From assembly GCA_037576195.1 (NCBI GenBank), contig CM075102.1, positions 37,692,745-37,756,744 on the forward strand: a DNA stretch of 64,000 nucleotides, in the 5' to 3' direction. This DNA is from Phytoseiulus persimilis. Taxonomy: Eukaryota > Arthropoda > Arachnida > Mesostigmata > Phytoseiidae. Below are positions 9,830-22,500 of this stretch, in pieces (within the stretch, counting starts at the first letter, position 1; each line of letters starts with the position of its first letter). The position numbers were made by a program, and so were the translations under genes. Under the pieces are notes generated by a model, which saw only the letters and a list, made by a program, of their open reading frames with translations, was not told where the DNA came from and did no database searches.

Positions 9830-12800
9830 CCACGGGAAGCAGGGGCTACTGACTCGTGCTTTCCAACCTCCTAGTCTCGCATGATCCACCAAGTAATGTT
9901 GTGATCATGTTATACCTTTTTTCTGCACGAGAAGGACCTGCAACTACTCCAATGTTCGCCATCCGAAACTGCCTGGGCCAATACCTCAGGTAGAAACTTT
10001 GACGCCTCGCCTCTCACAAGTAAACCTCAACTCATGGTAGGTCTGAAAACCGGCTGAAAATAGCGCCTTCCGGTTTGTCTGAAGAAAACATGAAGGGAAA
10101 AAGTTGTGACTGTGGCTGAATTTTGGAATTTCGGGACTGACTTCTGAGGGAGCACTGATCTGATTGGACTCACGTAGCGCTCCTTTTCATGGGCCGATAC
10201 TCGGCATCCTCTCGAGCGATTGCACCGAATTCTTCTTTGCCTGAAAGGTGGCAAAATCACGCATCTTTTCCGGCGTCGTTGGTCCAGGACGGAAGCGGAG
10301 TTCTATTTTTCTTCGAGACGGAGGGGAAGTTTACTCCGCCATTCGATGCATATGCTCCGACCGGGAATTAACGTGATGAGCTTGAAGCACAACCTGTTGA
10401 CACAATGCTATGACGGGACAGTGTCGAGCTCTATCAGTCGCAAGGGAAGGCAACATGAGGCTAATCAGATCAGTACTTTGTTGAAACTCGCTCTCAAAAC
10501 TTTGAAATACAGTCACAGCCGGGATCGTGATTTTTCTCCATGTTTTCCCAGGAGACAAAGTGGATGAAGCTATTTTGAACCGGCTTGCCGATTGACCATA
10601 AGTGAAGGTTTACTTGCCAACTGTCTCTCGATCTCTGCCCACTGCATAAGTCGTCGTGGGACCTTCGTTTTCTCCGTTCATCATCATCCAGACTAACTCA
10701 ACGAGCCGTGTTCTCGTGTCTCTCCTCGTTGAAAGCCCCTTACAACTGTCTTCAATTATCTCCACCTCCGATTCAATGGTCGGTTCTCCTTCACCTGAGT
10801 TTCATGGCAAGGTATTTCAAGATTCTCAATGTATTTCTTGTTATCCTCGAGCGGCGTCCACGTCTTCCCGGCCAGGAATGACCCAGCAAGCGTGCGGGCA
10901 CGAATTAAGATAGCCTCCATTGATTCTGTCTCGCGATGTTCGAACATCCGTGGCTTCTCTGAGTCTCCTCCCAGTTCTCTCAGCTGATGCGGAACCGGAG
11001 TGCAGAGTTCGCCTGGACTGGAGCAGCGAGAAACGCGATCGGAGCAGTCCTCCCGGCAACCATCCCTTTTTGGACCTCTATCTCTCCATGAGTTCGAGAC
11101 GGAACTCTCCCCAAATCCTGCGCGGCTTTTTGTCTGTTTGCTGTTACCTCCTTGACAAGTGAGATTCCAGTGAGCCTCTTGTTGGAGCCTCCGCTTGGGA
11201 ACAAACAACAGCTGTAACCAGAATGGCTCTCCTCCCACGCTCGTAGAATCAGAATTGAGAGCTTCTGGGAAAAATGGGGTTCTTAGGGAAGATTCGGATC
11301 GGTCGAGGCCAATTTTTCTCCGGGCGTCGAGGCGGTCCAGCCGCGATATCCCGGAAATACTTCCCGAGGAAATCCACAGAGTGAAATTGGAATGGACAAA
11401 ATTCCCGGCGAGACGTCCCAGACAATCTCTCACACGAAGCACGGTCTCGCTTCCCCGAGTTGCGTTTGTGCGCCGTGTTCGATATTTGGGACTTCGTGGA
11501 ACCTTCAACATGAACGAACGAGAAAGTGCTTCTTCTTTTTGGACCTATCTAACGCAGCAGAACTATTGAAGATATGTTTGTTATTTGCCTGCGGTTGGCT
11601 CTAGTCACCGCTTCGTTCGCTTCCACGGCGCTGGAATATCCCTGGAGTTTTTTTCTTCTTTGAGAAGAGAGGGTCTATCCTGTTCGCGTTTCCAAGTCTT
11701 TCTCTTATCTCCGCGGCTCAAGCACCGGTATCCAAGTTTTCCTCGGCAATAAAAAAATCAATCAAATCGGTGGAGTTCGATTTCTAAGAGCTCCGGATGT
11801 CGATTTACCTCTTCCCTGACATGGTCTCGTGTTTCAAAGTTTATTACTGAACTGGTCTTCCTATCGATAGTGGAGAATCTTTGGGGAATCCCGGTTCAAT
11901 GCTCCACCGGGTATCGCCAAGTCCGTTCGAAAACACGGAACTGCTTCCCCGGGAGCTCAACGGGCAAACTCCTCGCCCATTGTGTCGGCCTTGTCCACTG
12001 CACCATTGGTGACTCGAGCGGCTCCAGGAGACGCAGCCAATCTGTGTTGCACTCACGCCAGGGATCGAGTTCCATGTGAGATGACAGGTTCAGGAATTTA
12101 CTCCTTCTCTAGTTTCTTGGTGTCAATATCACATTGATTGGATTCGGTACAAAAGCCTCCAGGTTCCCCGAGGGTATATCGTTCTCATCCAGGAGTGGGA
12201 AGCGACTTCGCAGGTACGAGCTCGGATGACTGGATTCGGGGCTTGGATTGACGTTGTCCCGCGAGTGTGGCTGGATGTTGAATCCAAGAGAAACCATGCG
12301 TAGGGAGCGAAATGATTTCGGACTTTCTTGGCTTTCGAGCGAGTTCTCGACTGCGGGCCATGAATCGTTCGTTCCCGGCATGCCGATGAAAACAGCGGCG
12401 TATGTTTCCATCCGGAATCTGCGTCTGGAAATCTAGCGTAGACGCATGGATGCGGACTACTCAGGGAATCGTCCTGAATTCGAGATTGCTGATCGACCTC
12501 GTCTGATCCCAGAGCAGATGTCCACGTTTCGTGGAGACGAGCGCTCCGGGCGAAGACTTAGATCCAAATATTCAAAAGACTTCTGTCGCGGTCGAATTGG
12601 AGAAAACCGTACTCCCCATTGAGTGCGCGTCTCCAGCCGCAGGGTGCGAACGGAAGCGGCTTCGTGGGTGCACCATTGTTGTGCCTCTGGGGCCAGCGGA
12701 CTATCGTGGACCATTGAGGAATACGTTTGATTTCGAGCAGATCTTTGTGCCGAATTCAGCCGCAGTTGTCTCTCGGAAGCGTCAACGCGAGGGCTCGGAG

Positions 12801-13670
12801 AAACTGTGAGATTTTTCGGAGCCGTCATCAGAGTTTCGTTTTGAGCAGCTCTCCGCGCGGTCGCGAAGCCAGAAGGGAGTTTAGTTTGAAGACCAAATAT
12901 ATCCATCCCCATCGTTCGTTGTTTCATCCGCTCTTTGCTCCTCATGTATTCGGCAGTCCCTCGCGGCGATCCCTTGCTCCTTCTCCTCTTCCAGCTCAAA
13001 CTCCTCTCAAGAATCGCACTCCGTCGAATATCGTTGGAGAGAGATTTCTTTTATACCCGACTCCCTGGTTCGAGTAAGAAACCGTAAGAGGGCTCGCTCG
13101 AGGAACATGGGATTCATTGAAGCCACTTCGAAGTGAAAGCGTGAGCGGTGAGGATCAAATTCCGCGCTAGAAAGAGTCGTAGTCGCCCAACGGATCTGTA
13201 GGTGTGGATGGCGCGAAAACCTCGGCCCTCCTGTCGGCAACCGCAGCTCTGTGAGTCCGAAGGCCTCTGAAAATATCCCAGCGCAGGCTCGGACCCTCGA
13301 CGTGTTTTGAATATGTATCAATGTGCTGTTATGCTTCTCTTCTCCTCCTCTGACACCATCCATTCCACAGTAAAATGAGCTCCGCATCCATGGGTAGAGT
13401 TCCTCCATCGATCCTTTCTTGATTGTTCCAAGCACGTATTCCAAGTTCCATGACCCATGGTATAGCGAGTCAACGCCGATTGGTGATGCAACATAATGAC
13501 TTGACACCGCATTCCCCAGTTCTTGGAGAAAAATTTCCGCAATTCAACTCCCAGAAAAACGTAGACGAAGTTACTCAACACCTGGGCTCTGTTCGTCGCT
13601 CGTCTCTCGGGGGTTGTTTCCAATGGACGGTCCTGCTGGACGGTTGTATCCTGCTTCAAGGCTATACAAA
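9830..13670 (-). other. Run of long minus-strand open frames, unassigned
   Basis: Long minus-strand frames follow one another: 13659-13318, 13507-13007, 12999-12457, 12411-12109, 11511-10756 (251 codons) and 10558-10331. The frame 12411-12109 starts just after an acceptor-like TTTCCAG and has a balanced composition. The frame ending at 10796 stops at CAG|GTGAAGG, a fair donor, after ENLEIPCHETQ. A small segment at 10086-10033 follows a strong pyrimidine tract and acceptor. These could be exons of one or more minus-strand genes, but I recognise no domain. Open frames on both strands are common here because the DNA is stop-poor, so many may be chance. Confidence 0.25.
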
Positions 13671-14107
13671 TTACCCTGAAGTTTCGATGAGGAGCTCTTA
13701 TTCAGCGGTTCTCACTGAGAATTTCTCAGCCTCTTTCTCTCCGTGGATGCCGAGCCTTCTCCGAGGAGAATGTTATGGACGACCTCATCTCAGCATCGAG
13801 ATCGATGAATTGAGCTCGAAGTTGACTGTGGGATTCGCACCAGTTTGTTTGTGCATCTTGCTGTCACAAGCAGCGATCCAGTTAGAACCTTGATTTTGCA
13901 CTCGCGCGACCCAGGGTTCAGGAACGGTCTCGGCCATCAGTGGCCCCGCGGATTTTGCACTACTCCAGACAAAACTTGGTCAACTTAAAAGGCGGATGGA
14001 CGAATACCTTTAAAATCGATGAGTTCGAGACCGATGCGAAAATAGAGAGCGTCGAGTGCGCACTCTGGAGTTGAGCTGAATCGAAAGGTCACTGAGAGTC
14101 GAAGGTT

Positions 14108-14473
14108 TTGCAAGAAAAAAATAAAATAAAAAATGAGGCGATTTTTTTTTTCCGCCTAAAATATTTTTTCCTTCGGTCGACCCTCCGATTTTTTTGGACC
14201 CCCTACCTCCCTGAGCTCTCTAGTGATGAAGTCGGAGCTCAAAACATGCATACACGTCAGGCTCGAGCACCTGCGCATAGCTCATCGCCCGGGAGCAACG
14301 GCTGGAAGCAAATGCATCCATCGGCGCAGGGAGTCGAATCCCGAGAACAGAAGCCACAAACATTGTTTCTGAGAATCTTGCCATCACTTCTGCGCCCAGC
14401 GGAAGCCTTGACCGATCTCTTCATACCCTCAGAGGAAGAGACAGGCTCAGAAGAGAGTGATGCCGACGAATAA
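14108..14473 (+). other. Open frame inside the foldback element
   Basis: A 121-codon frame that starts inside the left arm and ends in the central part. Its second half has a plausible protein composition ending in an acidic tail. It has no recognised domain and is probably not a functional gene, although it may be a relic of the autonomous element's coding sequence. Confidence 0.2.
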
Positions 14474-14511
14474 AGATCACTTACTTTGCCGGAACCACTT
14501 TTTTTCCGGGA

Positions 14512-14525
14512 GGGGGGGGGGGGGG
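14512..14525 (+). repeat. Poly-G run
   Basis: Fourteen consecutive G followed by TGGGG, in the central part of the foldback element. It can form a quadruplex and is prone to length errors in sequencing. Confidence 0.9.
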
Positions 14526-14954
14526 TGGGGAGGGAGAGTCCAAGGTAAAAAATATTTTCGGCGAAAGAAAAAAAGCGCCTCTTTTTTTTGGATTTTTTTT
14601 TGCAAAACCTTCGACTCTCAGTGACCTTTCGATTCAGCTCAGATTGGTCTCGGAATCACCCCTCCAGAACTACTAGCGAAACGTCTCCTACGATAACAAC
14701 TCCAGAGTGCGCACTCGACGCTATCTATTTTCGCGTCGGTCTCGAATTCATCGATTTTAAAGGTATTCGTCCATCTTCAATCCGAACGGCATGTATGCTA
14801 TCCGATAGCTCTCTTCTTCAGCTTTCCAAAACTAACTCGATCGGCGCTGTGACCCATCTGGGAGCCGAGATATGAGCCTTTTGAGTTGACCAAGTTTTGT
14901 CTGGAGTAGTGCAAAATCCGCGGGGCCGATGGCCAAGCCTTAATCGCCGAGACC

Positions 14955-16542
14955 CTTTGTCTTGCGGCGAACCGATTCACTCTGAGACTTTATCGTCTGT
15001 CTTGTCCGCATCCGTAAGAGTATGAATTTCCGTTTTCCGCTTCTCGGAAACGCAGGTCTGCAATAATGACCTCTATGAGAGACGTCCCAAGCCTCAAACC
15101 CATCGTCAACGAAGCCGATGATGCCGCCTATCCTCCTCATCTCATGAATGTTTGGAAAAGCTCATGAGATGTAGGACCCGGCATTTTCGAGCCTGTTTTG
15201 CTCCCGAGCTTCAGGATTGCGCGCTCAATTCATTGAAATCCTCAAGGGGGTCATTCAGAAAGTCGAAGAAGACTCGTGTGTCAGCTGTGCTGAAGATTCG
15301 CGAAACGAATAGCAATGGTATTTCTGTGCGACGTACATATTGGCCATAGGCCCTCAAAACATGAGAACGTCAGCGAACTGGGGAAATTTCCCGAGAACCC
15401 TCAAAGATCTGTCGTTCCAGCCCGGACCTATTCTATCAAATCCCGAGATTCGGCCAATTTTTAAAGGAAAAAACCGGCTGCCCGCGTCGGCCGTGTTGCT
15501 TGCATTTGTCTGAAAACGGACCCTCAAGCCAAAACGCAGAGGGTCAATATAGAATCACTGGTCCAGATGCTTGTTCTGAATCGATTTCTCCGCGAATCGA
15601 GTCAGGCGATGACTTGACATGAAAGCCTCCCTTGAGTTTCCTCCAGTACTCGGAGAGCTTTTGACGCCGTTAGAGTTTTGATCCCTGTAAAGGACCACGC
15701 CCGCCTCCTGTTCCGCCGAGCTACTGCTCAAGACGTCAGAGATCCGTCCTCGAGCGGAGAAAATTGCGAAGAAACTCTCCGAGATAACGATAGAACGTGA
15801 TTTAAGGGCCCTCCTCCTTCGAGGTTCGATGAGCCGCCTAATCTCGAGTCGCGCACGAGCGCGTCTCACGGATAACTCGTCCACGCACCGAGGAAACATA
15901 GCAGCATGCGATATCGAAAGCAACCCCTGTGAATGCATCAGCCGTCGTGAAAAGGAACTCAGGAGGATGTTCGACGGACGGAACCGCACGAGAACAGATC
16001 GGGGACGTGCAGCCATCGAGAGTGTTCGAACGGCCATCAAGGGAAGGTTGCTCGCCGGCTGGCGTCCATCGAGAATCTGGCGGCGGCAGTGGCAGCATCG
16101 ACGGCCGTTGAGACGGCAATAGAAGAAGCGTCAGGAAAGTTGGCTGTTTATGTTGGCCCGCTCGCCCGCCCGTCCGCTTGCAGGCAGGCAGGCAGGCAGT
16201 CGAGCTGTCTTGCTGGAAGGCAGGCAGACAGCCTCTGTCGTGTGTGTATGTTTCTCTCCAGATTGTGGTGCCAGCAGTGAGAGCCTGCTGCTCTACTCTC
16301 CATCCCTTCCTCCTGCAAATACCCTCCCCTGGCTCCAGCAGGCCTTCGGCACGACAGGATCCATCCTCAACTCCTCACAGAGCCTCTGACCATCCTGGCT
16401 TCGGTGTCGACTCCAGTTCAATTTCTCTGTTCTGCAGCAGTGAGCTCTTCGGCAGTCGGGTGGCCAAAAACACGACAACCGCTGAACCGACAAAATTGTT
16501 GAGGCTGATCCGCAACCATCACTGTACTAGAGTCACGAAAGG
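14955..16542. other. Upstream region of PLC-gamma
   Basis: No gene recognised. The stretch before the PLC-gamma start codon should hold its promoter and 5' untranslated sequence. It includes CAG/GCA-rich and GGCA-repeat sequence at 16176-16232. The long minus-strand frame 16040-15555 is Arg/Ser-rich and looks like chance in stop-poor DNA. Confidence 0.4.
16181..16230 (+). repeat. GGCA tandem repeat
   Basis: Four uninterrupted GGCA-type units at 16181-16199, with further GGCAGGCAGACAG at 16218-16230, about 330 bases before the PLC-gamma start codon. Confidence 0.85.
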
Positions 16543-19500
16543 ATGGCGGCAGCCCATTCGGTGAGAGCACGGCCTGTTCACACGGGGGCACACGACGGGC
16601 CCTCGCCGGGAATATCCGAGTTGGAACAAATCGTTCGAAAACTCGAAAATGGCATGACTCTGGTCAAATTCGACCAGAAAGGCAGACCGGAAAAACGACG
16701 TTTCTTTGTCAAAGTTGAAACTCGTCAGTTGTTCTGGAGTCGCGAGGGACCCAACGGGAGATTTGTCGACGAGGGAAGCCGTGAGTACTGTTTACCTTTC
16801 TTTCTAGCAAGAGTTGCCCGGTTACAGCGTCACGATGAGTTGTCAATTTTGAAGCCGCTGCCGGAGCCGCCCGCGCGGACGCTCCCCTATTCGAGGTGAC
16901 GTCGCCGGTCTCGACAACTCGGATTGTTGGGTATTTTTCGGCTGTGTCTGATAGAGTCTCGAGGTTTCCCCCTCGCTTTGCGGCTGCGGCCCATTCGAAA
17001 CTGGATGACAGCTGGAAAGCGAAGGCCCTCCTCCCGTTAGCTCGAATGAACAGCACAGGCGCGGAAACGGGAAACAATTCCCGCTTGTGGGCACCGCTCA
17101 TCGCTCCGCATACCATGACGAATGGGACGTACCATATTCCGGGGTCGTTTCTAGGATAATTCGCTGATCCTGTCGCGGACGTTTTCTGCGATGTGCCAGG
17201 AAGCGCTCAACGGCGAAGCCAGAGTTCCAATTTTACGGCCAGGAGCGATCTCGTTCGATATTCGGCGGGGCTTGCCACCAGTTGCTTGTTTACCTGTGGA
17301 GTCTCGTTCGGAGTCCGCCATTTCAAGCTGTTGACGCGTCGTCGTCAACGTCCGCCCCTCCTCCCGAGTAGTCCCGAACTCCATATCCGACCCGCAGTCC
17401 CAATGCATCGAGTGGGCTGCCCACTTAATAATGTTTTAGGTGAAGTGGCGTGCCGGATATGCCCCTTGTGTACATAGTGGAAGCATTCCGACTTTGGTGC
17501 GATGACTAGCTGACTTTGATTCCGCGTGGGCGTCCTGGACACGGTTCGCGTCGCACGTGATAAGCAGCTCTATGCTTTTCCATTAGAGAACGCCACCCAC
17601 TTTTGACCTGTTGTTTGGAGCCAGGTCTCGGGAGAGTTCCCGACCTCGACGATTCCGGCCATTAGGGTAAATTATTGAACCTATTCAGACGAATCGGGTT
17701 TTCGACTCCTCGATCAGCCTAAATCGAAAGCCATTAGAGGCTGCCGACTGTCTGGTGCTCTAGAAAGAAAGCCGCACCTCGAGCTTCGTGAATCTTTCCC
17801 GAAGCTCCGAGCAGGAGTACCTCTTTTCCGGGACCCCGACTCTTCGTCTCGGGCGGAGAATCCGTTTCTCGGTGTTCGAGACTGCTCATTGCCGTAGTTC
17901 TAGAGCGAATTGGCCCGTTTGAGAGATGATTCGCTGCCAGTTCGTTCCTCTTCGGCAACCGAGGAAAGCTCTGACCTCTGAGGTTTGCCCCGAGGACCCG
18001 CGCGCAAATAGAAAGAAAGTAACATGTTGCGCTCCGCTTCGGCAACTGATAAACTGAGGGAAGCGTAATGGACAGCCGTCCTGCTGGACAGACACCGGGA
18101 CGCTGGAGAAAGCTCGGCAGCGATCTGCGTGCCCGGGGTGCCAGTTGCTCTCGTCGGTTCGTGTACCCTGTATGTTTTTGCTTCATTCAGCAATTTGTGA
18201 GGTGAAAAACGTCTCTTCCTGATACCGATCCCGCGTGACTGAGTTGACGTGGGCGGTGGCGATGCTGGATTTTTGTGCTTTCCTCATGCGAGCGATCGAA
18301 GCTCCTATGAGGAAAACAGTCGGTTTGATTAGATGCAGGGGTGGTGGGCCAACTAGCAAGCTGGTGGGCCGCTCGATGCCTGTCCAAGCTGTTCGTTGAG
18401 TCGAGTTTCATTGGCTTCCCGGTCGTTTCCTCTGTCATTTCCTCGCCCTTATCCGAGGTAATTGATCAATTCGAGCAAGATCCGAGTAACTTTTGTTTGT
18501 GCAGTTTGAGCACGAACTCATCTGATCGATCGGGACGTGCGATGTTTTGAATATTTTATCACGGCCGCCGGCGAAACCAGATGTTCCAATGATATCGTCC
18601 TGATTCATTCCGTGTTTCATCTCCCTCTCCTGATTATTTCACCCGTCCTCATCCTCTGATGGGCCCTTCCGCACGGACCAAATACGGCTCCTCTCAATCA
18701 AGGATGTTAGGGGAGCTGAGCTACGTTTCCTACCAACTAGAAACGATGGTGTTTGTTATTCCCGTTTCCGCTGAAGGGAGTGGAGGCACGCTCAGGTGAC
18801 TCCTTAAGTTGTACTCTTTGTGATCACGTCGCTGGTTCTTCTCTTTTGTTCCATTCCGATGTTCCTCTCTTGATGTTGTAAAGAAACTTCCGGAATCAGG
18901 GTCGTGGTCGGACTCAGTCGCTGGACGCATCATTCGGTGGGCCCAATACGCGTCCCACTGCATTGTAAGGTTGACCAACATATCACTTGAGGTTTCTTGG
19001 GCGGAAAGGTTCACATCGTCGACCGTGTCTCATCCGTCGCGAGAGACTGGCCGCTCACGAAACAGAGCGGAAGCATACACCGCACGGCTGCGGTCTCGCG
19101 TTCACCCAAACAGCTTCAATCGATGCTGGGCGCTCTCGCGAATTCTCGTCAAAAAGACTCCGAGCCCGCGGAAAGCGACCCGCGGGAGCGCAACAATTTA
19201 TTTACCAGAGCGAACCGAATTAGTTCTCCGCAGTTCGGCCTATTAGCCACGTATTGCAGTCTGAGCTCGATTTGCAACGACTCGGGGCAAGATTGGCCAC
19301 CTTGGGCCGCCCCGTACAGGTCGAGCTGCATTCGGAAGAACACCAGCGATCAGAGTGAGAGAGAGAGATAAATGGTCACGGAGATCATTGCGGCAGATCG
19401 CTACGCAGGATTTGGATTATTCCTTTGTGTTTTCGCCGCCAAGCCGATCGGGAGAGCGAAGTGATCGCTTTCCGCACGTCTCCTTGACATGGAAGAGCGA

Positions 19501-22500
19501 TTTTGCGACGGCGATCAGATATGGTTTTGAGGTCCGAATCGCCTCGAAGAGCGAGCTGAGCTACGTGCTCTTGAGACCGTCGTTTCGCTCCGCTCCGATC
19601 ATTGAGAGCTGCTTTTCGACAAACGAACGAACCAGCCCCGACTAATGCAGCAGACTCGCTAGCATCTGCCTCCTCCTCCCCATCGTTAACCGGACTTCAG
19701 TCACGGACTTCTCTTTCAGTTCGTGTACGCCGATTCTCATTTATTGGACACCCGAGCGGTCGGTAGTCCTTTCGGAGGGGAGACGCCGAAGAATCTTCTG
19801 ACGTCGATGCCGGCCGGACAGCGCCTCGGCATTTTGCATAATTCATCGGATTCGCTCCAAATCGCGTTCTCGTTAATCCGATGAGTTCCGTTCTCGCGTC
19901 CCCAACTTTAAAACCGATAGATAAGGAGCCGTCAGGTCCGCAAGACCGTGATTCTCCGGGGTTTCTACTGAGAAATTTTATATTTCACGTTTTTCCGCGG
20001 GATCTTCCAGCACTGCTCCCGAGATTCATTATGCACAAGCGCCGTGCCCGGTGGAGTCAGTGTTCTCGAAGCGCCGCCAAGTATGCAGCGCGCGCGGTGT
20101 GGCAAACCACCGAGTTTCGCCTTCACGTGCCCGGATCGATAAATATCCGTTGCAAACACGCGTCGTTCGTGCTATCAAAGTCTCCCGAGAATCCGCGCCA
20201 AACAAGCAATTCGCTCGCTGTCCGTTCCACGTGTAGCTCTCGAGCTTCTTCCAAAAAAACGGCGACGTGTGCTGCGATTCCTGGTGGATCTTCCGTTCCG
20301 CGCGCCCAGCCGTTCCTCCCCGTGTGGAGCCGTTCCTCCACGCTGATATCGAACTGACTTGGGGCTCGCGGCAGAGGGGCTTTCCTTGAATCCCTTAAGG
20401 ATGAACTGTTTTCGAATCGATCCGATCTCGGAACGGACCACCGGCCGGTTTCCGTGCTAGCGAGCCGAAGGAATATCCGCTCAGTCGCTTCGATCGCGTT
20501 GCGTCAGCCGCGTTTCGTTGCCGGCACGTGTTGATTATTATCGATCGTAGAGTCGGATATCATGAGAGAAAATTGAGTTGCCGTGTTGTCTCTGAACTCT
20601 GCGTGGTCGCATAGGATCGAAGCCGTTCTTGCCAAGAGCTTCCTCGATCATGCGAGTTCGAGGAGCTCTGAAGGCGAGCAATCTGTCGCGCGATCGGACA
20701 AATCGAGAGCTCGACTAATATCGCGATTGTTGGTGGAGGATCAACGAGCGGCATAACCGAGAGGTACGGGCGGCGCGCAAGTCTCGCGCACACATGCGTG
20801 TGGTACCACCGACGCGTGGCACCTTGTGGCGTGAGGCACCACAGCCGTGTAGAAAGTATGTAATTCCTGAACACAGGCTGTAACGGCTCCTAGTAGAGGT
20901 CCGGGCGGGGGAAAAGGGGGAAAAAATCAGCCGTGGGCCAGAGCGCGGCGGAGCTTATCGTGTCCCGGCTCTCGCTCAATGTCTCTCAGGATTCAAGTTC
21001 AATCAGGAGACTTTTGGCGACGCTGAGTGCGTTCGTAATAGAACTGGTAACCACTAGAGTTGGTCGAGTGTTTCTTCCTCATCGTTCTGACGCTAATACG
21101 CTCGGGAGTAACCTCGGTGTTTTGCTTTTCCAGTGGATTTCAGGGAAGTGAAGGAAATCCGCCATGGACCGAACGCAAAAATGTTCGAGCGTTGGCCAGA
21201 CGAAGCCAAGCGCTGGGACTCTCACAATTGTTTTGCCTTCTTCTACGGCAGTTCGTTCAGACTGAAGTACCTCCAATGCGTGGGTAAGTATTCTCTCGTC
21301 TTCACCCCCTCTACGGCCGTCGTTTTTTCCCTCCTTGTGCAAATACGACGATCGCGGCCGCGGCGCAGACTACTCTGCGATCCATCAAGTAGATTCGGGC
21401 ATCAAGTCGAGGATTTCCAAACGAGTGGAACCTCTCCAAGTGGATAGAGTGAATCTGTCGTCGAGCGGTATTGGAATATTGCCACGTAAGAGATGAAGGG
21501 ACTCGGGAGCGTTCGGAACTAAGTTACATAGTCGGCAGTAGGTGGGCTTCCATTGGTGAGCGGAGCTTGAGTTCCGAAGGAATAACGGGGCGATTATCTT
21601 GGGGGCGACCGGGTCCCAGCAAACTTGCGATGTTCTCGAACACCACCGCTCCTTTCGCTTCGGATAATCCCTCTTTGTCCTGGCTCATTCAAAACAACTA
21701 TGGAATGAGGAGCGTAACGAACAAAAATATTGAACCCTCAGAAGTAGTGGGAGGTAATGGAGGCTGCGGCTCCATCTTGGAAATTGATTTAGCCTGCCGG
21801 GAGAAGAGGGCGCGAGTCCGGTGGTCCAGATCCCGACGGCGAACCACACAGCGACTCCTTCCGAAGAAAGGATTGGAAACGCCAACGCAGTTGGTCTTGT
21901 GTTGTTTGGGTCTAAACTCATTCGGCGGGATTTTTCCCTTGTATGATTATCCCCGTCTGATCTCTGGCGTCTGTACTCTCGGCCGGAAGGCAGCGCAATT
22001 TATCAGACAAACGATTCCAATCTCTAATTCCGAACCTCTGTGCCGACCTTTTACTTCCCGGATCCGCTCCTCGAAGATGCCCGAGGTGGATTCAATCGAC
22101 TTCTGGTGTCTATTTCCTGTCTGTCGCTGGAATCCTGGGCCCGACAGTGGCCAGATAGGTGCTCATGGAGTCTTCTGCGGGAGGTTTAGAAATAATCTGA
22201 AAAGAAGCCGATTCGGGCCTCTGGAGAGTTTTAGAGGAGGGAGATGGGAACGCTCCGATGTTTTGTAAGGTCAGACTCGCTCCAAGAACGGATGGGATGT
22301 TGTTGAAGTGCACCGTTCCATTCCGAATGGTGAGTCCTCGCCGGAGAGCGCGAGCAAGAGGCGAATGGGAGAAATTCTTGTCCCCGCGTCGAGGCTTCAA
22401 TTAGCCATCTTCGGAAGGAATCACCGTTCCCGGTGCTCGAGCTAATGAGCTGAACACGGAAGATGTGTTCCAGGACTCCCGCTGCTCAACCAACCTCGAA

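Larger units (their letters stand above)
13926..14954. mobile_element. Foldback element with long imperfect inverted arms
   Basis: The sequence from 13926 (GGTCTCGGCCATC...) reappears inverted up to 14954. The left arm spans about 13926-14130 and the right arm about 14595-14954. Matching blocks include GCGGATTTTGCACTACTCCA, GGACGAATACCTTTAAAATC, CGTCGAGTGCGCACTCTGGA and AGCTGAATCGAAAGGTCACT. The right arm has two extra blocks of about 105 and 58 bases that are absent from the left arm, so the left arm has probably suffered deletions. The centre (about 14130-14595) holds a 121-codon plus-strand frame (14108-14473) with an acidic end EEETGSEESDADE, and a run of 14 G. No transposase and no clear target duplication were seen. 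This is most likely a non-autonomous DNA element. Confidence 0.85.

Noticed and set aside
21471-22268. 265-codon plus frame in PLC-gamma intron 2
   Set aside because: No splice context and no domain; exons 2 and 3 of PLC-gamma join in phase without it.
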